Source of the DNA: Candidatus Kryptoniota bacterium | GTDB lineage: Bacteria > Bacteroidota > Ignavibacteria > Kryptoniales > JAKASW01 | DNA: 64,000 bases | Direction of reading: 5' to 3' | Assembly: GCA_036567965.1 (NCBI GenBank) | Contig: DATCTN010000016.1 | Span: 1 to 64,000 of the forward strand | Shown here: positions 17,163-26,429 of the stretch, one piece after another | Layout of the letters: each line of letters opens with the position of its first letter | Position numbering within the stretch: position 1 is the first letter of the stretch | Position numbers and translations under genes: made by a program | The notes under the pieces: generated by a model | What the model saw: the letters and a program-made list of their open reading frames with translations, nothing else | Told to the model about the DNA's origin: nothing | Database searches by the model: none

Positions 17163-20100
17163 ATGAAGAGACTCATACCGGGTCCGGAGTCTACACAGGG
17201 GCAATTCACAAGTTTTGCCGAAATCTTAAACCATCTCAGGAGGACACTTCTGAAATCCTCCTTACTATCCTTCGCTATCACAGGTCTGCTTGTTTGTTCT
17301 GTTCATGCTCAAACCATCTGGAGCAGCAGCAACGGAACGATCACATTTACGAAGGCAAATTACGCCGATTACACACAGGCGGCTAGTCAAGACCGCATCA
17401 CAGACAATGTATGGATTACACGTGCGGACAATCAACAGATTTTCAATATCAAAACGGAATCGTCGGCTGATGGCCACGGTGGGAGCTCACCGGCAGGAAC
17501 TGAATGGGCAATTGGGACAACAGCGGACTTTTCTTCGCTGACGTTTACATCGTGGGGAGATGCGATTACATGGGTTCCACCCCTCATGGTAGGCAAGGAC
17601 ATGGTCGTACATCTCATTGCTGATAATATCTATATCGACATCAAATTCCTCTCGTGGAGCCAGAATAGCACGGGCGGAGGATTTTCTTACGTTCGTGCCG
17701 GTGGACCACTTGAAGCGGTATCAATACCGGCGCCGCTCTTCTCAGGGACTTCGGAGACGCTTTCGGGTCAAGTGTTTTCTTCAGGGTCGGCGGCGACTGC
17801 ATATGTACTCCTTGGAACCGCGAGCGGCAATTATACCGACAGCGTTCTGGCTGCACCGTCATCCATTGGCGCCGGCACCCAGACCACGGTGTCTGCCGAT
17901 TTCTCCGGTCTTGATTCTACGAAGACCTATTACTTCTGCACATCCGCATCTAATGGCGTATTGTACAAGCGGAGCGCGGAGCTCAGGTTCTCTCACCCAA
18001 AAGTCTGGAGCAGCAGCAACGGAACAATCATATTCACGAAGGCAGCTTACGCCGATTACACACAGGCGGCTAGTCAAGACCGCATCACAGATGATGTATG
18101 GATCACGCGTGGGGACGATCAGCAGATTTTCAATATCAAAACAGAATCCTCAGCTGACGGTAACGGCGGAATCTCACCGGCGGGAACAGAATGGGCGATT
18201 GGGACAACTGCGGATATTTCTTCACTCACGTTTACGCCTTGGGGGAATGCGATTGGATGGCATCCACCCGGCATGTTGGGCAAGGACATGGTCGTACATC
18301 TTACTGTTGATAATATCTATATCGACATTAAGTTCCTCTCGTGGACGGGAAGGGCCGCCGGTGGTGGATTCTCGTATGTGCGCGCAGTGGGACCGTTTGA
18401 AGTATCGTCCGTGGCTCCGCCGCTCATGACAGGTACTTCAGAGACGCTTTCGGGTCAAGTGTTTACTTTAAGTTCAGCAGCTACGGCTTACATTCTGCTT
18501 GGAACCAGCAGCGGTAATTATACCGACAGTCTGCTTGCGACGCCGAACTCGGTTGCTGCCGGCACCCAGACAACGGTGTCTGCCGATTTTTCTGAACTCG
18601 ATACTACGAAGACATATTACTTTTGTGTTGCTGCATCGAATGGAACATTGTACAAACGAAGCGCTGAGCGAAGTTTCTCTCATTTCGTTGGAACCATCTG
18701 GAGCAGCAGCAACGGAACAATCATATTCACGAAGGCAGATTACGCCGATTACACACAGGCCGTCAATCAAGACCGCATCACAGACAGTGTATGGATTACA
18801 CGTGCGAACAGTCAGCAGGTTTTCAATATCAAGACAGAATCATCGGCTGATGGTAACGGCGGAATCTCACCGACAGGAACAGAATGGGCAATTGGGACGA
18901 CGACAGATCTGGCTTCGTTAACGTTTGGGACGTGGTATAGCACCGTCTGGTCTATCGGTGGTCCGCTGTCCGCTGTTGGTCACGACATGGTGGTTCACCT
19001 CATAGCGGATAATATCTATATCGACATTAAGTTCCTCTCGTGGACTTACGGCAACAACGGTGGTGGATTCTCGTATGTGCGCGCCGGGGGACCGCTTGAA
19101 GTATCTTCTACTACACCGTCACATGCGACACGCACTTCAGTTACAGTGGGCGGCAAAGTTTTCTCTTTGAGTTCGACAGCGGTGGCTTACGCATTATACG
19201 GAACTACCAGCGGCGCTTATACAGACAGCGTGCTTATGACGCCGTCTCCAATCACAGCCGGCTCCCAAACAGATGTCTCTGCAAATCTTTCAGGCCTGAA
19301 TAATTCAACCGCGTATTATTATTGTACTGCTGCCTCCAATGGAACACTTTATAAGAGAAGCGGCGAGACAATCTTCGCGACTCAGACTACCGAGAATTAT
19401 GCGTTGGAGTTTGACGGAACCGATGACTACGTATCGCTGCCGGCAAATTTATGGAATAACAACTTCTCTAATGGTACTGCGATAAGTGTCGAGTACTGGT
19501 TCAAAGGAACCTGGTTAAGCTCGCCGTATCGGGCTCAGGATTACAGCGGCAATTACTTCGTTCCAGGTTGGGAAAATACCAACGACGGGAATATCTATCA
19601 TATCATTTCTAACGACGGCGGCACCACCGATGGGGTTTTGATTGGATCAATTTCGACGTTGAACGACAATCAATGGCATCACATTGCAATGACGTGGCAA
19701 AAAGCCGGCCTGTTTACGAGCTATCTTGATGGCGTACAGGTGGCGCAACGCGCTGCAGCAAATGTTGATCTTCCCGCGATGAATGTCACGAATTATTTTG
19801 GGGCGTATTTCGGAAATGCTGAATTCCTTAGTGGCCTTCTTGACGAAGTGCGAATATGGAATGTCGTCCGGTCTCAAGTCGAGATTCAGTCCACCATGAA
19901 CGACACCCTTACGGGCACCGAAACAGGGCTTGTTGGTTACTGGCAATTCAACGAATCAGGAACGACCACGACCGCTTACGAACAGATGGGACTCTACAAT
20001 GGTACCCTGAATAACTTCGCATTTAGCGGCGACGGCTGGGTCACCGACTCGGACCTCGCGCTTCCTGTTCAAGCCACAGACTTTGTCGCGAAAGCAGATA

Positions 20101-20663
20101 TCGGTTCTGTCACGCTTTCCTGGAAAACCGGCTCCGAAGTGAACAACGCTGGATTTAACATCCTCCGCCGGGACGCCGGCATCGGTGCGTTCATTTCAAT
20201 CGGAGGCTACACAACCAATGCAGCGCTTAAAGGAATGGGCACCAGCACTACCGGAAGGAGTTACACCTTCACCGACACAAAAGTCAGATCAGGCGCTGTC
20301 TACGACTACAAGATTCAGTGCGCAACCGCGGACGGGATTGCCAAAGACGTTACGACACTGACAGGCATCCAGGTTGAAATTCCAAAGGATTATGCTCTCT
20401 ACCAGAACTACCCGAACCCGTTCAATCCGAGTACCACGATACGTTTCGACTTGAAGGAATCATCTACAGTGACTCTTGAGGTCTACAACATGCTTGGACA
20501 GAGGGTGATGAAACAGGATTACGGGACAATGAACGCTGGACGATACAACGAGAATATAAACATGGGTCGGTTTACCAGCGGGGTGTATTACTACCGGATT
20601 GATGTGTTGGGATCTGATGGACAGAAGTTTGTTTCGATAAAGAAGATGCTGGAGATGAAATGA
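17163..20663 (+). CDS. Large type IX secreted protein: three tandem uncharacterised domains, LamG, sorting domain
   Basis: GAGGAGGG precedes the ATG. The signal peptide is long (about 49 residues, cut after VCSVHAQ). Three copies of a 130-residue domain follow at about 51-182, 280-411 and 510-645. Each starts WSSSNGTI(T/I)FTKA and has YADYTQA, QDRIT, VWITR, SPAGTEWAIGTT, KDMVVHLI, YIDIKFLSW and GGGFSYVRA. Fibronectin-like linkers (TATAYVLLGT ... TYYFCTAASNG) separate them. A LamG-type jelly roll is at about 743-950 (YALEFDGTDDYVSLP). After a fibronectin-like segment, the C-terminus is a type IX sorting domain (LYQNYPNPFNP ... KKMLEMK). The 130-residue domain also occurs once in the next gene. 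I recognise it only as recurring in Bacteroidota secreted proteins, without known function. Confidence 0.85.
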   Translation: MKRLIPGPESTQGQFTSFAEILNHLRRTLLKSSLLSFAITGLLVCSVHAQTIWSSSNGTITFTKANYADYTQAASQDRITDNVWITRADNQQIFNIKTESSADGHGGSSPAGTEWAIGTTADFSSLTFTSWGDAITWVPPLMVGKDMVVHLIADNIYIDIKFLSWSQNSTGGGFSYVRAGGPLEAVSIPAPLFSGTSETLSGQVFSSGSAATAYVLLGTASGNYTDSVLAAPSSIGAGTQTTVSADFSGLDSTKTYYFCTSASNGVLYKRSAELRFSHPKVWSSSNGTIIFTKAAYADYTQAASQDRITDDVWITRGDDQQIFNIKTESSADGNGGISPAGTEWAIGTTADISSLTFTPWGNAIGWHPPGMLGKDMVVHLTVDNIYIDIKFLSWTGRAAGGGFSYVRAVGPFEVSSVAPPLMTGTSETLSGQVFTLSSAATAYILLGTSSGNYTDSLLATPNSVAAGTQTTVSADFSELDTTKTYYFCVAASNGTLYKRSAERSFSHFVGTIWSSSNGTIIFTKADYADYTQAVNQDRITDSVWITRANSQQVFNIKTESSADGNGGISPTGTEWAIGTTTDLASLTFGTWYSTVWSIGGPLSAVGHDMVVHLIADNIYIDIKFLSWTYGNNGGGFSYVRAGGPLEVSSTTPSHATRTSVTVGGKVFSLSSTAVAYALYGTTSGAYTDSVLMTPSPITAGSQTDVSANLSGLNNSTAYYYCTAASNGTLYKRSGETIFATQTTENYALEFDGTDDYVSLPANLWNNNFSNGTAISVEYWFKGTWLSSPYRAQDYSGNYFVPGWENTNDGNIYHIISNDGGTTDGVLIGSISTLNDNQWHHIAMTWQKAGLFTSYLDGVQVAQRAAANVDLPAMNVTNYFGAYFGNAEFLSGLLDEVRIWNVVRSQVEIQSTMNDTLTGTETGLVGYWQFNESGTTTTAYEQMGLYNGTLNNFAFSGDGWVTDSDLALPVQATDFVAKADIGSVTLSWKTGSEVNNAGFNILRRDAGIGAFISIGGYTTNAALKGMGTSTTGRSYTFTDTKVRSGAVYDYKIQCATADGIAKDVTTLTGIQVEIPKDYALYQNYPNPFNPSTTIRFDLKESSTVTLEVYNMLGQRVMKQDYGTMNAGRYNENINMGRFTSGVYYYRIDVLGSDGQKFVSIKKMLEMK

Positions 20664-20832
20664 TTTCATCATTTCATCGGAAGTCCGCCGCGCTTTTTGG
20701 CGGAGTGTTGATGAAGTAGAGATTGAACTCACCACTTTTCCCCTCGATGGCCCGCGGCTCGAGCCGTGGGTCCCGCAGGGGGAGAGGTGGCGCAACCCCC
20801 ATTCTCAAGCAGGAATAAAGACCTGGAGGAAA

Positions 20833-21993
20833 ATGAAAACGAGTAAACGTTTACTTCATCTATTCCTGATTTGGAGCCGACCGGGCGCATCTGCCCGATT
20901 CATGTGCGCGAATGCGATGCGGCTTTTGAATCCGTTCATCCTCTCTTTAGGTATCCCGGGTTTGCTGGTATTTTCTGCAGAAGCACAGACTACCTGGAGC
21001 AGCAGCAGCGGCACAATCACGTTTACAAAGTCGGATTATGCCGACTGGACACAAGCCGCGAATCAGGACCGGATTACGAGCGACGTATGGATCACGCGTG
21101 CCAACAACCAGGCCATCTTTAACATTAAGTCGGAATCGTCTTACGATGCCACTCATAATACCTCACCGGCCGGGACAGAATGGGCGATCGGGACGACGGC
21201 GGATATTCACTCATTAACGTTTAGTACCTGGTATAATACCGTTCAGTCGGTGGGAGGTCCGCCATCCTCTGTTGGCAAGGATATGGTCGTTCACCTCATT
21301 GCCGATGATGTATATATTGATATTAAGTTTCTCTCATATACCGGTGGCAATAAAGGCGGGGGATTCTCGTATGTTCGTGCCGCTGAGACTCCCCTTCCGG
21401 TCCAGGCGACCGGCTTCAAAGCGATTTCGGATATCGGCTCGATCACCATTTCGTGGAGGACGGAATCGGAGGTTGACAATGCGGGATTCGTGGTGATGAA
21501 GCAGCAATCAGGTATTAGCAATTGGCAATTAGCTGGAAGCTATAAAGCTGACCAGAATCTCGAGGGACTGGGCACGAGCAGCACAGGAAGAAATTATTCG
21601 TTCACCGACAACAAAGTCGTTTCGGGAAGGACATACGGCTACAGGGTCCAGAGTGTATCGACGAGTGGAGTCGTCAAAGGCTTATCCACAATTTCTGTTA
21701 CAGTAGATGTACCGAAGACGTTTGCACTTTATCAGAATTATCCGAACCCGTTCAACCCGGAAACAGTCATCAGTTATCAGTTGTCAGTCGCGAGTAATGT
21801 GAAGCTGGAAGTGTACAATGCGATTGGAGTGAAAGTCGCGACGCTTGCTAATGGAAAACAGGATGCAGGAGTATACGACGTGACGTTCGATGGAGCTGGA
21901 TTTGCGAGCGGAGTGTATTTCTATCGCATTGTCGCAGCAGGGGACGGCGGACAGACGTTCGTCTCGACAAAGAAGCTTATACTGATGAAGTAA
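20833..21993 (+). CDS. Type IX secreted protein with one copy of the WSSSxGTIxFTK domain
   Basis: CTGGAGGAAA precedes the ATG. The signal peptide is unusually long (about 51 residues, ending VFSAEAQ). Residues about 52-185 match the three-fold domain of the upstream gene almost motif for motif (TTWSSSSGTITFTKSDYADW, SPAGTEWAIGTTAD, GGGFSYVRA). Then come one fibronectin-like segment (GSITISWRTESEVDNAGFVV) and the sorting domain (LYQNYPNPFNPE ... STKKLILMK). Upstream and downstream genes are clear paralogs by duplication. Such cargo is normally exported by the type IX system and anchored or released. Confidence 0.85.
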   Translation: MKTSKRLLHLFLIWSRPGASARFMCANAMRLLNPFILSLGIPGLLVFSAEAQTTWSSSSGTITFTKSDYADWTQAANQDRITSDVWITRANNQAIFNIKSESSYDATHNTSPAGTEWAIGTTADIHSLTFSTWYNTVQSVGGPPSSVGKDMVVHLIADDVYIDIKFLSYTGGNKGGGFSYVRAAETPLPVQATGFKAISDIGSITISWRTESEVDNAGFVVMKQQSGISNWQLAGSYKADQNLEGLGTSSTGRNYSFTDNKVVSGRTYGYRVQSVSTSGVVKGLSTISVTVDVPKTFALYQNYPNPFNPETVISYQLSVASNVKLEVYNAIGVKVATLANGKQDAGVYDVTFDGAGFASGVYFYRIVAAGDGGQTFVSTKKLILMK

Positions 21994-21999
21994 GATTGG

Positions 22000-22025
22000 G
22001 ATTCTCTTTCAAGAGAATCTTCCGA
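22000..22025 (+). terminator. Hairpin after the sorting-domain gene
   Basis: GATTCTCTT-TC-AAGAGAATC (22000-22019) begins seven bases after the stop codon and is followed by TTCCG. The stem is good but the U tract is poor, so terminator function is only likely. Confidence 0.45.
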
Positions 22026-22076
22026 ACGTCTTTTCCCGAAGGGTCCTGCGGCCAACGCCGGCGCGCTCTCCCAAAT

Positions 22077-22225
22077 CAAACCGTCGTTGCGAAGTCGGCC
22101 CGCTCCTCCGGACGGACGCGGTTGAGTGCCTTACGATGCCGACCATGCGCATCCAGAATGTATGGGGTTGCTTCGTCGTCCGCCCCAAACACATTTGGAC
22201 GGACTTCTCGCAACGACGAATCGCG
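22077..22225. repeat. Dispersed repeat F, copy 2
   Basis: AAACCGTCGTTGCGAAGTCG at the left matches 12889. TGGGGTTGCTTCGTCGTCCG ... GGACGGACTTCTCGCAACGACGA at the right matches 37208-37266. The ends are roughly inverted (GTCGTTGCGA versus TCGCAACGAC), so the whole may be a composite inverted-repeat element. Confidence 0.6.
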
Positions 22226-22337
22226 CAATTACGCAACGCGGGCATGAAGTCCGGTCCGAAACCAATTTATATGCCCGAATGGCGCCCATGGCGATCACCC
22301 GCGGCTACAAGAGCGAACGGCGCGGCTGTCTCCCATT

Positions 22338-22471
22338 GTCATTCCCGTCACCGCCCTGCGGGATCTCCCGCTCTGACATCATAGCCATTCAAATGATGCG
22401 GGATCCCGCTTCGCGGTGACCGACATATAGAATATTTCGGTCGGGACGTGCTCTTAACGGGAATCCATTTC
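22338..22471. repeat. Repeat B, copy 1: 134-bp near-identical to 44317-44450
   Basis: From GTCATTCCCGTCACCGCC to GGGAATCCATTTCT the two copies differ at only a few positions. Internal palindromes GCGGGATCTCCCGC and GCGGGATCCCGC, and outer ATTCCCG/CGGGAAT ends, give a REP/BIME-like architecture. Shorter relatives are at 37337-37420 and 53239-53275. Confidence 0.8.
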
Positions 22472-22702
22472 TGCTACTACCAACTGCGTCGAAACCTTGC
22501 TTACGTGGAATCCTTGCGAAGGTAACTCGGATTTTACGTAGACACCTCGCCGTAGGCGAGTCCGCGCGCGGCGTGACTTCGCAAGGTGGCTCTGCGCACC
22601 GAAGCCGCAAACGTCGCAAAAGGCAATGTGTTTATCCATTGCGTCCTCTGCGGTTAAAAGAAGTCGAGGCTCGCCCGGCGAATTGAATCTGAGCCCCTCT
22701 GT

Positions 22703-22730
22703 TTGCACTATTCCAACCCGTAATTATATT
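22703..22730 (+). promoter_or_regulatory. Predicted promoter of gene 22751
   Basis: TTGCAC (22703-22708), a 16-base spacer and TATATT (22725-22730) lie 20 bases before the ATG, with AGGAGG between. Motif evidence only. Confidence 0.4.
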
Positions 22731-22750
22731 CCCTTAACCAGGAGGCTGAT

Positions 22751-23854
22751 ATGGGCGATCAAGCCGAAGAAGAGAAACAGGGCGGACAGGTAGCGAAGAC
22801 TCGCGCCGAACTCCAGCAGGAATTCATGAACGACCTCCAGACAAACGAGAGGTACAAAGCCTTCTTCGAACAGTACACCTCGCATAGTGTGGAATCGTTC
22901 ATTGAGAGTTACGCCAGTCTTAAATGCGACATCATCGAATACGGGAAGGCAAGCTACAAAAGGGAAGAGGGAAACGCCGAGGACGAGGAAACAACTGCCG
23001 CCACTTATCTCTGGCAAATCCAGCAGCGGAAACTCTTCGACCTTCAGTGCCGGTGGCGCGCCGGACTCATAGACCTTCCTGAGATAGAGACGATCTGGGA
23101 CTTCGATTACTGGGGAGACATGATCCAGGCCTGTCCATTCATACCACCCATCACACAGGAAGAGTTCAATCTCTATCTCGACTATATCATGAGTGACTAT
23201 TTTGAACCGAGGACGTTTTATTACCACAATTGGCAGAACTACGACACGTTCAAAGCATTGGCTGATGACGATGAATGGGAAGGTTATCCTCAATGGTACG
23301 AATACTACGAACGCTTCGCGGGCCCTGCAGACTGGAGGCTTCTTCCGGACGTGCGCGGAGAAAGGGATCACGAATACTTCCATCTTGGAGTATGGGAAGG
23401 GTGCGAATCGGTGAGCCACGCCCCGGCCGACAATAGACCGATTCTGGGAACCTGGGACGAAGATCTCCTTGAAGAATTCATAAGAAAGTTCGAGTCGCCG
23501 GAAGTTCTGCGATACATGCAGGCATGGAACAGGAAGAGGGACCTAGATGAAGACGATGACCTGGAGATGGCAGTGTACACGCTTCAGCACACTGAAGAGC
23601 ATGTACCGATGGAGTTCAACGAAAACTGGCGTGATGCAATCATGGCCGCAGCCAGACTGGCCAGGCAGCTCGAGATTACAAAGCGCTGTAAGAGAGCATA
23701 CGAAGAATACCTCCGCCGCGAGGAGCTTGGGCTCTGCCATGAGCTGCTTCAGGACGAAAAAGATGTGAAGACTCATGAGAAAAGCAGAAGTTACTATCTT
23801 GAGATGGTGAGAAAGGGGAGGGAATTGAAGGGGGATAAATCCAAGGACATGTGA
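22751..23854 (+). CDS. Acidic cytoplasmic protein, unknown function
   Basis: The 367-residue protein has an ideal Shine-Dalgarno (CCAGGAGGCTGAT). It is strongly acidic and rich in aromatic residues (DYWGDMIQACPF, NWQNYDTF, YPQWYEYYERFAGPADW), with no signal peptide or membrane segment. An acidic run DEDDDLE sits near residue 270. The C-terminal 100 residues are helical and charged. I do not recognise the family. It stands alone, flanked by repeats on the left and the restriction-modification operon on the right; it is on the same strand, but the predicted operon promoter at 23999 separates them. Confidence 0.65.
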   Translation: MGDQAEEEKQGGQVAKTRAELQQEFMNDLQTNERYKAFFEQYTSHSVESFIESYASLKCDIIEYGKASYKREEGNAEDEETTAATYLWQIQQRKLFDLQCRWRAGLIDLPEIETIWDFDYWGDMIQACPFIPPITQEEFNLYLDYIMSDYFEPRTFYYHNWQNYDTFKALADDDEWEGYPQWYEYYERFAGPADWRLLPDVRGERDHEYFHLGVWEGCESVSHAPADNRPILGTWDEDLLEEFIRKFESPEVLRYMQAWNRKRDLDEDDDLEMAVYTLQHTEEHVPMEFNENWRDAIMAAARLARQLEITKRCKRAYEEYLRREELGLCHELLQDEKDVKTHEKSRSYYLEMVRKGRELKGDKSKDM

Positions 23855-23998
23855 GGAGGCTGCGTAGCGGTCGGGGGAAGGCGTACGAGATGAACCCAGA
23901 GGCGAAACAGGAGCAGCCGAACTTGTAGCCGCCCTCGCGCATATCTAGTTATTTCGGGCCTGATTTTATGTCCGCTTGGTTGCTGCTGCCGCAGCAAT

Positions 23999-24027
23999 TT
24001 GAATCGTGCCGCGAAAGTGGTTATAAT
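23999..24027 (+). promoter_or_regulatory. Predicted promoter of the type III R-M operon
   Basis: TTGAAT (23999-24004), a 17-base spacer and a perfect TATAAT (24022-24027) form the best sigma-70-like promoter in this part of the window. It lies 92 bases before the first open frame (24119) and in a 260-bp gap free of repeats. Confidence 0.6.
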
Positions 24028-24118
24028 GTCAAAAGTCAAGGGATTAGATTTCATTGGAATAGCAGGTGCGGAGTTTCTAATGTCCTTATCGTGCAGCATT
24101 CTGGTTCAGAGTTGAACG

Positions 24119-24514
24119 ATGTTATTGCCCGTAAGTCATAACTACCATTATCTCAATACGGATGTGAGCGTTGTTAAAGACGAGAAATTGCTCGCGCTCT
24201 TCGGTGAAATTGAAGGGCTTCGGAAAGAAAAGCTTCAAGGCTTTGTTCTGCACTTTTTGACACAATCCCTGCACCCTTTCAGTAAGAACCAGAAGCGGAC
24301 GCCATTCAAGAAATCCGAATTCTCGACAGAGGAATATTTGAGAAAGAAAGTTAAGGAATTGAAGGAATCAGAGGTCTACAAGTTGTGTATTGATTTGGTC
24401 TATTTCTCCCAAAAAGGTCACATAGACGACTATGATGGTACGCAGGTTTATGTCGTGCTGAACAAGACAATCCCTGACATGAAAAAGGGAAGAAAGCAAA
24501 GAAAGACAAGCTAG
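24119..24514 (+). CDS. Hypothetical protein heading the type III R-M operon
   Basis: The 131-residue basic protein has no signal peptide. Its stop codon overlaps the GTG start of mod (TAGTG), so the two are translationally coupled. Motifs: FVLHFLTQSLHPFSKNQKRTPF in the middle and a Lys/Arg-rich tail. No known domain is recognised. The Shine-Dalgarno is poor at ATG 24119, and GTG 24161 is another in-frame start. By position it could be a regulator or accessory specificity factor of the methyltransferase, but nothing in the sequence proves this. Confidence 0.6.
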   Translation: MLLPVSHNYHYLNTDVSVVKDEKLLALFGEIEGLRKEKLQGFVLHFLTQSLHPFSKNQKRTPFKKSEFSTEEYLRKKVKELKESEVYKLCIDLVYFSQKGHIDDYDGTQVYVVLNKTIPDMKKGRKQRKTS

Positions 24515-26373
24515 TGGACGGGAAATCTTCAGACGTTAAGCGACAACAACTCGACAGGCTGAAAGTACTCTTTCCTGAAGTCATCTCCGAAGGGAAGATC
24601 GACTTTGAAAAGCTCAAGCTTACTTTAGGCGAAGATATAACGGTCGACAACGAACGATATGTGCTCAACTGGGCAGGCAAGTCCGACGCGTTCAGAGCAA
24701 TTCAGACTCCAACCACGGCGACGCTGAAGCCTCAGCGCGACCAATCAATTGACTTTGACACGACGCAGAACATCTTCATTGAGGGCGAGAACCTCGAAGT
24801 TCTGAAGGTGCTTCAGAAATCGTACTACGGAAAGGTGAAGATGATTTACATCGATCCGCCGTACAACACGGGCAACGACAGCTTCATCTATCCTGACAAG
24901 TTCAGCGAGAGCAAAGACGAATACTTGAAGCGCATTGGCGACAAAGACGAGGCAGGATACCTTACGAAGGAAGGCTTCTTCAGAAAGAACAGCAAGGAAA
25001 ATGGGCAATATCATTCCAACTGGCTCTCCATGATGTACCCGCGCCTCTTCCTCGCGAGGAATCTCCTGCGAGAAGACGGCGTAATATTCGTTTCCATTGA
25101 CGACAACGAGGTACACAACCTGCGGCTCATGATGAACGAGATTTTTGGAGAAGAGAGTCTGATTGCTTCGTTTGTTTGGCATCGAAGGCAAATGGCGGAT
25201 AGCAGGAATCAGGATCGTGCTTCAACTGACCATGAATATGTGCTTTGCTACAAGAAGGAAACAGGAGTACTTCGCGGAAGGGATATTGACACCGGGAAGT
25301 TCTCGAACCCCGACAACGACCCACGCGGGCCGTGGTTCAGTGCTGACTTGACAGGCCTTGCCACGAAGGACAAAAGACCTAATCTGCACTATGATGTAGT
25401 GAATCCTCGAACCGGCATAGTTCATCACCCGTCTACGACGCGTGGGTGGTCAGTATCGCAGGAGAAATTTCAAAAGTACATCGAGGAAGATAGAATCCTA
25501 TGGCCTGCTAAACCAGACGGACGGCCTCGCTTTAAGAAGTTCTTCAATGAGGTTACCGAATTCCAGACGGGCTTCTCTACAATGTTAAAAGTTGGGTTTA
25601 CAACTGATGGCACCAGAGAGATACAGGAAATTTTCGGAGGGAAAATAATGCCCTTCCCAAAACCCGTGGAGTTGGTAAAAACACTTATACAACAAGCGGC
25701 ATCGGGAGCCGATATTGTCTTAGACTTCTTCGCAGGCAGTGGGACAACAGCGCAGGCTGTCATGGAACTCAACAAAGAAGACAGCGGGAATAGAAAGTTC
25801 ATACTGGTACAACTTCCCGAAAAGACGGACGAAGACTCGGAAGCGTATAAGGCGGGCTATAAGACGATTGCGGATATTTGTAAAGAGAGGATAAGAAGAG
25901 CAGGACAAAAGATAAAAGGCGAAAAGGCAAAAGAGGAAGGGTTGTTCAAGGGAAAGGAAGTTGATACCGGTTTCAAGGCGTTCACACTCGAACCGTCGAA
26001 CTTCAAAGTTTGGAGAACGGATACAATGGACAACGGTGATGATCTGGTTAAGCAGATGGACGCCTTTGCCGATCCAACACGTGCAGGCTCAGAGGCAGAT
26101 GCCATGGCGTGGGAAATACTTGTGAAATCGGGCTATGAGTTGACAACGAAGTTGGAGAAGTTAACCGTCGGCGGTGTCCCAATCTATTCGATTGCTGAGG
26201 GCGAAGTTGCGCTTGCACTCGAAAAGATCTCTCGCGACGCAATAGTTGAGATCGGTAAGATGAAGCCAAAGAATTTCATTTGTCTCGACCGCCTTTTCGC
26301 CGGGAACGATCAATTGAAAACAAATACCGCATTGCAGATGAAGGATGCGGGGGTGGAGTTTAGGACAATATGA
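24514..26373 (+). CDS. mod: Type III restriction-modification methyltransferase subunit Mod
   Basis: The 619-residue protein carries motif IV IDPPYNTGND (about residues 113-122) before motif I DFFAGSGTTAQAV (about 404-416). This is the order of beta-class adenine-N6 methyltransferases, to which type III Mod subunits belong. The region between, about 150-400, is the target-recognition domain. FIEGENLEVLKVLQ upstream of motif IV is also typical. Mod methylates one strand of a short asymmetric site and recruits Res for cleavage of unmodified DNA. It starts with GTG overlapping the previous stop. A 56-bp gap separates it from the PHP-ATPase gene, and its partner res is two genes further on, which is unusual. 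Confidence 0.92.
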   Translation: MDGKSSDVKRQQLDRLKVLFPEVISEGKIDFEKLKLTLGEDITVDNERYVLNWAGKSDAFRAIQTPTTATLKPQRDQSIDFDTTQNIFIEGENLEVLKVLQKSYYGKVKMIYIDPPYNTGNDSFIYPDKFSESKDEYLKRIGDKDEAGYLTKEGFFRKNSKENGQYHSNWLSMMYPRLFLARNLLREDGVIFVSIDDNEVHNLRLMMNEIFGEESLIASFVWHRRQMADSRNQDRASTDHEYVLCYKKETGVLRGRDIDTGKFSNPDNDPRGPWFSADLTGLATKDKRPNLHYDVVNPRTGIVHHPSTTRGWSVSQEKFQKYIEEDRILWPAKPDGRPRFKKFFNEVTEFQTGFSTMLKVGFTTDGTREIQEIFGGKIMPFPKPVELVKTLIQQAASGADIVLDFFAGSGTTAQAVMELNKEDSGNRKFILVQLPEKTDEDSEAYKAGYKTIADICKERIRRAGQKIKGEKAKEEGLFKGKEVDTGFKAFTLEPSNFKVWRTDTMDNGDDLVKQMDAFADPTRAGSEADAMAWEILVKSGYELTTKLEKLTVGGVPIYSIAEGEVALALEKISRDAIVEIGKMKPKNFICLDRLFAGNDQLKTNTALQMKDAGVEFRTI

Positions 26374-26429
26374 ATCGTGATTTACGTGATTCTCATGAAT
26401 TACATTATTACTTTGATTGTGGAGGATGA

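Noticed and set aside
17617-18429. Long second frame inside the large type IX gene
   Set aside because: Shadow of the three-fold repeated coding sequence; Arg/Ser-rich out-of-frame composition.
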